A model generated the notes under the pieces. It was not told the DNA's origin. It made no database searches and saw only the letters and a list, made by a program, of their open reading frames with translations. The translations under genes and the position numbers were made by a program. Of a stretch of 30,329 bases of DNA, positions 24,237 through 30,329 are shown piece by piece. The DNA lies in NCBI GenBank assembly GCA_002327525.1, contig DCWG01000107.1:1-30329 (forward strand), in the 5' to 3' direction. The number at the start of each line of letters is the position of its first letter. Positions within the stretch are counted from its first letter, which is position 1. This DNA is from Gammaproteobacteria bacterium UBA2168. Its GTDB lineage: Bacteria > Pseudomonadota > Gammaproteobacteria > Pseudomonadales > Azotimanducaceae.

Positions 24237-25378
24237 TGGATGCCGATTCCGAGCGGCTGATCCTCGACTCGGTCGAGCGTTTCCTCACGCAGGAAGTTCG
24301 ACCGGTTGCGCGCGATCTCGAACTGGCGGATGAGTATCCCCACGATCTGGTGGAGAAAATGAAGACACTGGGGCTCTTTGGCGCCACCATATCGGAGCGT
24401 TACGGCGGTCTCGGCTTACCGGCGTCGACGTACGCCAAGATCGTGGAGCGTGTATCCGCGGTGTGGATGTCCGTGTCCGGGATATTCAACTCACACCTCA
24501 TCATGTGCGCGGCGGTCGAGCGTTTTGGCAGCGAAGCGATGAAGGAGGCATTTTTACCGCGAATGGCGAGCGGGGAGCTGCGCGGGGGTATAGCGCTGAC
24601 CGAACCTGATTGCGGCACCGATCTGCAGGCGGTGCGCACACGCGCGGTGCGCGAAGGGGATGAATATGTCATCAGCGGTACCAAACAGTGGATAACCAAC
24701 TCGGTGCAGGGCAACGTGCTGGCCGTGCTTGTGAAGACGGATCTGCATGCACAGCCAAGGCACAAAGGCATGAGTCTGCTGTTGGTGGAGAAGAAGGCGG
24801 GTTACGTGGCCACGAAGCTCGCAAAGCTCGGCTACAAGGGGGTCGATACCGGCGAGGTGCTGTTCGACCAGGTACGGGTTCCGGTCGCGAATCTGGTGGG
24901 GGAGGCACAAGGGCGGGGTCTGCAACAGATTCTCTCCGGCCTTGCGCTTGGGCGTATCAACGTTGCGGCACGGGGTGTCGGTGTGGCGCGGGCCTCGCTC
25001 GATGCATCGCTCGGTTATGCCCAACAACGCAAAACGTTCGATGTGCCCATTGCTGAACATCAGGCCATCCAGATCAAACTCGCGGACATGGCCACGCGAG
25101 TGGAGGCCGCGAGGCTGCTAACCGAGAAAGCGGCACTTGCCTACGATTCCGGTGAACGGTGCGACCTGGAGGCGGGTATGGCGAAGCTGTTTGCGACCGA
25201 GGCGGCAGTCGAAAACTCGATGGAAGCGCTCAGGATTCACGGTGCGTACGGGTACTCCCCGGACAACGTGGTGGAGCGCTACTACCGCGACGCACCGCTC
25301 CTGGTAGTGGGTGAGGGCACCAACGAACTACAGCGCATCATCATCGCGCGCCAATTGGTGGAGCGAAATCCAGTCTAG
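24236..25378 (+). CDS. Acyl-CoA dehydrogenase
   Basis: A 380-residue FAD enzyme that introduces a double bond into an acyl-CoA and passes electrons to ETF. Family features are the N-terminal helical domain, the FAD/substrate loop LTEPDCGTDLQAVRTRAV followed by ISGTKQWITNS, RKTFDVPIAEHQAIQIKLADM, and the C-terminal RYYRDAPLLVVGEGTNELQR in which E360 is the likely catalytic base. The length equals that of short/medium-chain type dehydrogenases. ATG 24236 overlaps the MaoC stop by 1 bp, so the two form an operon. Chain-length or branched-chain specificity cannot be read from sequence. Confidence 0.93.
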   Translation: MDADSERLILDSVERFLTQEVRPVARDLELADEYPHDLVEKMKTLGLFGATISERYGGLGLPASTYAKIVERVSAVWMSVSGIFNSHLIMCAAVERFGSEAMKEAFLPRMASGELRGGIALTEPDCGTDLQAVRTRAVREGDEYVISGTKQWITNSVQGNVLAVLVKTDLHAQPRHKGMSLLLVEKKAGYVATKLAKLGYKGVDTGEVLFDQVRVPVANLVGEAQGRGLQQILSGLALGRINVAARGVGVARASLDASLGYAQQRKTFDVPIAEHQAIQIKLADMATRVEAARLLTEKAALAYDSGERCDLEAGMAKLFATEAAVENSMEALRIHGAYGYSPDNVVERYYRDAPLLVVGEGTNELQRIIIARQLVERNPV

Positions 25379-25418
25379 ATGATCTGTGGAAAGTGTCCGG
25401 GTCAGGCGGCCTGGAAGA

Positions 25419-25456
25419 GAGGCTCGCCCGCATGTTGGTCGGGCAATCTGAGCCTC
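25419..25456 (+). other. Bulged stem-loop upstream of bfr
   Basis: GAGGCTC (25419-25425) pairs with GAGCCTC (25450-25456), and inside it GCCCG pairs with CGGGC across a nine-base loop, with a five-base bulge on one side. It ends 20 bases before the bfr start. It may be the terminator of the acyl-CoA dehydrogenase operon without a T run, or a structured 5' leader of bfr. Confidence 0.45.
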
Positions 25457-25476
25457 AAACCTAGCTGGATGCACCC

Positions 25477-25956
25477 ATGAAAGCCCTGGACTCACAGGTC
25501 ATCAACTACCTGAATCAAGCCCTCAAGAACGAACTCACCGCCATCAATCAGTACTTTCTGCACGCTAAGATGTATGAGAATTGGGGTATGAAGGCGCTCG
25601 CGTATAAGACGCGGGAGGAGTCCATCGACGAGATGAAGCACGCCGATGAGCTGCTGGAGCGCATCCTGTTTCTCGAGGGTCTGCCGAACCTGCAGGATCT
25701 CGGTAAGCTCAGGATAGGTCAAAACGTGCCCGAGATGTTGAAGTGCGACCGGGAGCTTGAAATGGAGGCCATCCCATTGCTGCGCGAGGCCATCGCATTC
25801 TGTGAGGAGACGGGCGATTATGTCTTGAGGTACCTGTTCCGAGAGATCCTTTCGTGCGAGGAAGATCACGTCGACTGGCTCGAAACCCGCCTCGATCTCA
25901 TCGACAAAACCGGGCTCGAAAACTACATTCAATCGCAGATGGCGGCGGCTGACTAA
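25477..25956 (+). CDS. bfr: Bacterioferritin
   Basis: A 159-residue haem-containing ferritin that assembles into a 24-mer iron store in the cytoplasm. All ferroxidase ligands are present with the numbering of E. coli Bfr plus one: E19, E52, H55, E95, E128 and H131. The haem-ligand methionine is M53 in [23 protein letters not shown] and [18 protein letters not shown] are near-identical to known Bfr proteins. No separate ferredoxin (bfd) gene is seen nearby. The nearest downstream gene is a TonB-dependent receptor, but a gap of 309 bp argues against one operon. Confidence 0.97.
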   Translation: MKALDSQVINYLNQALKNELTAINQYFLHAKMYENWGMKALAYKTREESIDEMKHADELLERILFLEGLPNLQDLGKLRIGQNVPEMLKCDRELEMEAIPLLREAIAFCEETGDYVLRYLFREILSCEEDHVDWLETRLDLIDKTGLENYIQSQMAAAD

Positions 25957-26265
25957 CTGCCAGGCGGTGCCCGGCTCGTCCCTGAACGAGACGCATTGCG
26001 TTGTTGCATCACGACGTCAAATGGGCAATCCTTCAGTCGGGAGGGTTCCCGATACTGGCGACTACCGGAATCTGTGGATGTCGTCTGTTCGACGCACGAT
26101 CAAATAGGATCGGAGTTGGCCGGGACGATCGAATAAAAGCAATAATGGCCGAATATGATTCCCTGGCACCCGTTACCCAAGAGTAATGTGTTTTTATAGC
26201 CGAGGAGAAGAGACATGACTGTAATCGCTAAGGCATCACGTATGCCTGAAGAGGAGGGGTAGACG
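25957..26265. other. Intergenic region between bfr and the TonB receptor gene
   Basis: This stretch of 309 bp has no supported long gene. A 5-bp CTCGT/ACGAG hairpin sits soon after bfr, without a T run. The second half is AT-richer and presumably holds the receptor promoter, though I cannot single out convincing -35 and -10 boxes. A 15-codon leader ORF with a strong ribosome-binding site occupies the end. Confidence 0.5.
26215..26262 (+). CDS. Possible short leader ORF before the TonB receptor
   Basis: ATG at 26215 opens a 15-residue frame, MTVIAKASRMPEEEG, ending in TAG at 26260-26262. GAGGAG at 26202-26207 is placed seven bases upstream of it. Its last codons contain GAGGAGGGG, which is itself the ribosome-binding site of the receptor gene starting three bases after the stop. 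This arrangement suits translational coupling or a leader peptide. No known family was recognised, and expression is unproven. Confidence 0.4.
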   Translation: MTVIAKASRMPEEEG

Positions 26266-29136
26266 ATGCGTATAATTCGCACAGCCGCGGTGGGTTTCGT
26301 CGTGGCTATATTTTCCAGTTTTGCTTCCGCCGAGGAGGGTCGGCGTATTGAGGAGATCGTGGTCACCGCTGAGAAACGCGAATCCACGGTGTCGGATACG
26401 TCCATTTCCATCACGGCGTTCGGCGAGGATATGCTCGAGGACATGGGCATTCAGGGGCCTAACGAACTGGTGAACTTCATTCCATCCACCACGCGGGATG
26501 CATACGACATTCGTATCCGCGGCGTGGGACGCAACTTCCGCGCACTAGGCGGTGACCCAGGTGTTGCCACCTACTATAACGGAGTCTACTCCGAGGATTT
26601 CGGCATCGCGGCGACAGAGAACGGTCTATATGACGTGCAGCGGGTGGAAGTACTGCGGGGACCGCAGGGAACGCTCTACGGGCGCAATGCCATCGGTGGG
26701 GCGCTCAACTACATCAACAACGCGCCCACTTACGAATTCGAGGGCGAACTGCGCGCGCAAGTTGGCAGTTTCAATACCCGTGAGGTTTATGGAGTGTTGT
26801 CGGGCCCGGTGATAGACGATGTACTGGCGGTTCGACTCACCGGCGTGAAGCGCGACCGGGACGGGTCACAGGACGGCATCGCGGGCACCGAAGATCTCAA
26901 CACGATTCACGATCAGAACTTCGCCATCGCGCTGAAGTGGAATATCAGCGACGCTTGGGAAGCCAACATACGCTGGAACGACCGCGCCTCCGATCGGATC
27001 ATCGGACAGAGCATCATAATCGATGAGGGTCTCTATGACCGCCGCGGCCAGACCTTCCGGGACGACTCACTGTATGTGTATGGCGTGCGCGGTACAACTG
27101 GTGTGCCCATCAGCTATTTTGGTACAGACGGTGGACCCAATGGTGGAGTACCCCTGACAGCCACCGATGCCGGGGCCATTCCATTCACGGATCCGTTGTC
27201 GGGCGCCACGGTTTACGGTGCGCTCAACAGGGCAGGCGTTGATCCGGCACACTTTCCATATACTCCAACGGGAGCGTTCGGTATCAGCGGTGTGCCGTTA
27301 AACAGTCCAGACGATCTGGACGACGTCAAAAACTGGGGCATCAGTGACAACACGAACGATGAAGTGTTCGACCACAATGCTGTCACTTTCGACCTGACCT
27401 GGGATATCAACGACACAACTAGTCTGAAGTACATAGGCGGATACTCAGATTTCAGGTACACCTTCGATCTTGACATCGATCGTTCTCAGAGTGACCTCGG
27501 CACGTACAGAGCGACCGTCATCGAGGACGTCTATACCTACTCGCACGAACTGCAACTACTATGGCAGATCGGTGACAAGCTCCAGATGACGAGTGGCATC
27601 TACAATTTCTACTCCAACCGTTATCAGGACTACACACTCACTGACGCGGCGGGACAGGGGCGTATTACCGACCCCACGAATTACGGCAATCTCGCACTCG
27701 CGTTCGGTGCACCCTTCGGTACGCCCATGGAGTTCGTACTCGGGAACCATTCGCCGCTCGGTACCGCACCGGTGGGGACCAGCGTATCGGGTGTATGGGG
27801 AGGCGATCCTCTGGGACACGTCTATCATCACCAGAACCTCGTGGAGAATACCTCCTATGCCGTGTTCACTCAGGGAACCTACACTTTCAACGACGAGTTT
27901 TCCGTGGTCGTGGGTGTGCGCTGGGCGGAGGACGAGAAGGAAGCGTTCGAGGACCGTGGCGGGTATTTCGAGTTCGCCAGCTTTCTGTCGCCGTACCTTT
28001 CAGACTTGTTCGGCATCGGCCCCTCGTTTTTTCCGGGTATGACACCACTCGCCGCCGCCAATATTCTGATGGGTAACGCGGCGCCGAGCGGTAATCCCGA
28101 CAATCCCATCATACCTCTGTGCTCGCCCACCGCCAGCAGCTGTCCTAATCCGATGCGCCTGGTGGGTGTTCCGGTGTCTTACAACAGTCGCGTGACTGAC
28201 AAGCAGAAGTGGGACGATGTCACATGGCGGCTGAACTTCGACTGGACGCCTACCGACGACATCCTCGTATACCTCTCCGCCACGACGGGGTACCGCGCCG
28301 GAGGTTTTTCGTTGGGCGTGACCGATGCTCGTGACGTGGCGCGTGACCCGCTCACTGGTATGCCTCTGCCGGGGGGGGACATCAAACCGCTCACGTATGA
28401 TGAGGAAACCGTTCTGGCATACGAGGTCGGCTACAAGGGCACGCATTTCGATGGTCAGCTACAGCTGTTCGCATCCATCTATCTCTACGACTATGAAGGA
28501 TATCAGGACCGGGTCAATGCGTTCGATGCGGTCAGACAGCAGAGCGTGGACGTTGTGCAGAACGCAGGAGATGCCAAGAACAGTGGCTTTGAAGTGGAAT
28601 TCATGTGGCTTGCGAGTGACAACCTGACGATTGGCGGGAACTACAGTCTCACCAAGACGGAGTACGACAGCGACTACTTCGTGCTCGATTACGAAGATCC
28701 GAGTGTACCCATCGGGGTGTTCGGTTCGATCGCCGATGGTACGAATCCGCTTTACTATACCTCGAACGTGAAGGGCAACGAACTCAAGCGCATACCCGAA
28801 CACAAGGCAACGATCTGGGCATCCTATGACTGGATCTTCTCGAGCGGTATATTGAGCACGACCATCGTGCACTCATACACCGGAGAGTACCAGACGACGC
28901 CACTCGATCGGCGCATCGACCTCACGCCGGATCGCAATCGAACCGATATCTCTCTGATCTGGCGCGATAATACGGACCGTTGGGTCGTGCGTGCGTTCGT
29001 CGACAACGTGTTCGACGATCAGAACCTGCGCGGGGTCAATGCTGGTGGTCAGGGCGACAACTTCCGGCGGACCGGTGACGTCCTGTATCCGCGCTATGCA
29101 GGACTGGATGTAACCTGGCGTTTCGGCGGTATCTGA
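26266..29136 (+). CDS. TonB-dependent outer-membrane receptor
   Basis: A 956-residue outer-membrane beta-barrel transporter driven by TonB. The signal peptide (AAVGFVVAIFSSFASA) is probably cut after A22. A TonB-box-like IEEIVVTAEKRE follows, then the plug domain (ITAFGEDMLEDMGI, IRIRGVGRNF, VQRVEVLRGPQGTLYGRNAIGGALNYI) and a barrel of about 750 residues. The C-terminal strand LDVTWRFGGI ends in the usual aromatic pattern. The plug matches the large group of receptors annotated for vitamin B12, siderophores or carbohydrates without specific assignment. The neighbouring bfr might hint at iron, and the neighbouring PQQ enzyme at organic substrates; neither is proof. ATG 26266 has GAGGAGGGG just upstream. 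Confidence 0.95.
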   Translation: MRIIRTAAVGFVVAIFSSFASAEEGRRIEEIVVTAEKRESTVSDTSISITAFGEDMLEDMGIQGPNELVNFIPSTTRDAYDIRIRGVGRNFRALGGDPGVATYYNGVYSEDFGIAATENGLYDVQRVEVLRGPQGTLYGRNAIGGALNYINNAPTYEFEGELRAQVGSFNTREVYGVLSGPVIDDVLAVRLTGVKRDRDGSQDGIAGTEDLNTIHDQNFAIALKWNISDAWEANIRWNDRASDRIIGQSIIIDEGLYDRRGQTFRDDSLYVYGVRGTTGVPISYFGTDGGPNGGVPLTATDAGAIPFTDPLSGATVYGALNRAGVDPAHFPYTPTGAFGISGVPLNSPDDLDDVKNWGISDNTNDEVFDHNAVTFDLTWDINDTTSLKYIGGYSDFRYTFDLDIDRSQSDLGTYRATVIEDVYTYSHELQLLWQIGDKLQMTSGIYNFYSNRYQDYTLTDAAGQGRITDPTNYGNLALAFGAPFGTPMEFVLGNHSPLGTAPVGTSVSGVWGGDPLGHVYHHQNLVENTSYAVFTQGTYTFNDEFSVVVGVRWAEDEKEAFEDRGGYFEFASFLSPYLSDLFGIGPSFFPGMTPLAAANILMGNAAPSGNPDNPIIPLCSPTASSCPNPMRLVGVPVSYNSRVTDKQKWDDVTWRLNFDWTPTDDILVYLSATTGYRAGGFSLGVTDARDVARDPLTGMPLPGGDIKPLTYDEETVLAYEVGYKGTHFDGQLQLFASIYLYDYEGYQDRVNAFDAVRQQSVDVVQNAGDAKNSGFEVEFMWLASDNLTIGGNYSLTKTEYDSDYFVLDYEDPSVPIGVFGSIADGTNPLYYTSNVKGNELKRIPEHKATIWASYDWIFSSGILSTTIVHSYTGEYQTTPLDRRIDLTPDRNRTDISLIWRDNTDRWVVRAFVDNVFDDQNLRGVNAGGQGDNFRRTGDVLYPRYAGLDVTWRFGGI

Positions 29137-29153
29137 TCCGGATCAGAGCAACT

Positions 29154-29190
29154 AAAGCGCCACACGCAACCAGCGTGTGGCGCTTTTGTT
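29154..29190. terminator. Strong bidirectional terminator
   Basis: AAAGCGCCACACGC (29154-29167) and GCGTGTGGCGCTTT (29173-29186) form a perfect 14-bp stem around an AACCA loop, followed by a T-rich tail. It lies between the convergent receptor and PQQ-dehydrogenase genes and has A-rich and T-rich flanks, so it can serve both strands. Confidence 0.9.
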
Positions 29191-30329
29191 ATTCGGGTAA
29201 TGCGTAGGCGATGAGATGATCGCCAGGCTCGCTGAATCCACCCCAATGGCTGCCGGAGGCGATGACCACGTACTGGCGCCCATTTGCCAGTTGGTAGGTC
29301 ATTGGACTGCTATTCGCGGTGGTGGGCATCTCGGCCTGCCACAATACCTCGCCGGTTGAAACGTCGAATGCACGAAACTGATGATCGAGCGAGGCTGCGA
29401 CGAAGACGAGTCCGCCCGCCGTCAGCATGGGTCCGCCGATCGCGGGCGTTCCCTCGATCCACCAGAACGGAAACGGGGCGATGTTGCGCGTCGTGCCGAG
29501 CGGGACGCTCCAGCGTACTTTGCCGGCGACCAGATCCAATGCATCGAGCGTACCCCATGGCGGCCTCGTACAGGGCATACCGAGCGGCGAACTGAGCTGA
29601 TCGACAACCGCGCAGTAAGGCGTACCTAGCTGCTGGCCACCAGATCCTGATGCTTCGCACTCCTCACGTGGCGTCAGGCGCACGCTGGACGGATAGCGCA
29701 TGGTGACCAGTATCGTGAGACCGGTACGCGGATCCACGGCCGGAGAACCCCAGTTGTTGCCGCCCCCGTTGCCCGGAAAGAACACGCTGCCTTCGAGCGA
29801 TGGCGGGGTGTAGATGCCTTCATTGCGCAATGTCTCGATCTGATCGCGGCAAACGCCCTCGTCCCAGAACGTGAAGCCCCAGGCATCGTCTGCGGTGAGC
29901 GGTGTCTGAATCATGTGCGGCACGTGGGTCGGAAACGGTTGGGTGGAGGAGAGGTACTCACCTGGAACCGGGTCTTGCGGGACGGGGCGTTCCTCCACCG
30001 GCCAGACGGGTTCGCCCGTTTCACGATTCAGAACGAATGTCAGCCCCATCTTGGTCGGCTGCACCAGGGTCGGGATGATGCGGCCATCCACGTTCAGATC
30101 GACCAGTGTCGGCTGCGCCGGCGTGTCGTAGTCCCAGATATCATGGTGTACGAACTGAAAGTGCCAGACCCGCTCTCCGGTGGTTCCGTCAAGCGCGACC
30201 ACCGAACTTGAGTATTCATCGAGCCCCTTGCGATGACCACCGTAGAAATCGGGAGACGTGTTGCCGGTCGGGGCAAACACCAGATTACGTTGCTCATCGA
30301 GGGAGAGCAGCGACCAGACGTTGGTCGTG
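29189..30329 (-). CDS. PQQ-dependent dehydrogenase, membrane-bound glucose/quinate type (5' partial)
   Basis: This is the C-terminal 380 residues or so of a quinoprotein dehydrogenase. Such enzymes oxidise sugars or polyols in the periplasm with pyrroloquinoline quinone and feed electrons to ubiquinone. The frame stays open to the right edge of the window (LLSLDEQRNLVFAPTGN), so the GTG at 30280 is internal. Beta-propeller motifs include VHHDIWDYDTPAQPTLVDL, a family hallmark next to the PQQ site, FVLNRETGEPVWPVEERPVP, NNWGSPAVDPRTG, WGTLDALDLVAGKVRW and FRAFDVSTGEVLWQAEMP. The substrate cannot be decided, and any membrane-anchor domain would lie outside the window. It shares a terminator with the receptor gene. 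Confidence 0.9.
   Translation of the reverse strand, partial: TTNVWSLLSLDEQRNLVFAPTGNTSPDFYGGHRKGLDEYSSSVVALDGTTGERVWHFQFVHHDIWDYDTPAQPTLVDLNVDGRIIPTLVQPTKMGLTFVLNRETGEPVWPVEERPVPQDPVPGEYLSSTQPFPTHVPHMIQTPLTADDAWGFTFWDEGVCRDQIETLRNEGIYTPPSLEGSVFFPGNGGGNNWGSPAVDPRTGLTILVTMRYPSSVRLTPREECEASGSGGQQLGTPYCAVVDQLSSPLGMPCTRPPWGTLDALDLVAGKVRWSVPLGTTRNIAPFPFWWIEGTPAIGGPMLTAGGLVFVAASLDHQFRAFDVSTGEVLWQAEMPTTANSSPMTYQLANGRQYVVIASGSHWGGFSEPGDHLIAYALPE

Noticed and set aside
26001..26186. Short open frame of 61 codons after bfr
   Set aside because: It has no ribosome-binding site and no recognised family, and it lies in the probable promoter region of the receptor.

Overview
The window is a chromosomal segment of a gammaproteobacterium, probably a free-living and possibly marine or environmental aerobe. 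The evidence is a block mtiP-like / csiV / mfd / long-form gap / nqrABCDEF. As far as I remember, Pseudomonas carries the same gene neighbourhood, and csiV and the long N-terminally extended GAPDH are typical of this class. No tRNA, rRNA, CRISPR array, insertion sequence or phage gene was seen. Genes are tightly packed, with many 1-8 bp overlaps and frequent GTG starts.

Layout. (1) 1-2147, plus strand: the end of a YnaI-like MscS channel, then a hypoxanthine-guanine phosphoribosyltransferase and a methylthioinosine/purine nucleoside phosphorylase, a translationally coupled purine-salvage pair. (2) 2109-6685, minus strand: csiV and mfd, coupled by an ATGA overlap; csiV converges on and overlaps the phosphorylase. 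(3) 6773-7750: a retropepsin-like aspartic protease gene broken by one nonsense codon and two frame changes. (4) 7981-12643: a three-gene operon for a 2-oxoglutarate (2-oxoacid) oxidoreductase, made of a GltD-like flavin/Fe-S NAD(P)H subunit, a gamma-alpha fusion (KorA) and a TPP subunit (KorB). (5) 12967-14436: gap. (6) 14759-20639: the complete nqrABCDEF operon for the Na+-pumping NADH:quinone reductase, preceded by a good sigma70-type promoter.

(7) 20676-22260, minus strand: the most notable locus. A GrdB/PrdB-family reductase gene is interrupted by one in-frame UGA, exactly where homologues have the first Cys of a CPVCHQS motif. The UGA is followed by a perfect 8-bp hairpin with a GUA loop at bacterial-SECIS distance, so I read this as an intact selenoprotein gene. 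Upstream of it lies the decayed remnant of an amidohydrolase gene. (8) 22360-25378: acyl-CoA metabolism (enoyl-CoA hydratase, MaoC dehydratase, acyl-CoA dehydrogenase) with a divergent DUF427 gene. (9) 25477-29136: bacterioferritin, then a TonB-dependent receptor preceded by a possible 15-codon leader ORF. (10) 29189-end, minus strand: the C-terminal part of a PQQ-dependent dehydrogenase, sharing a strong bidirectional terminator with the receptor gene.

Together the genes suggest a respiring organism with sodium-based energetics, a ferredoxin-type 2-oxoacid oxidoreductase linked to a nicotinamide cofactor, and selenium use. The sel genes would have to lie outside this window.
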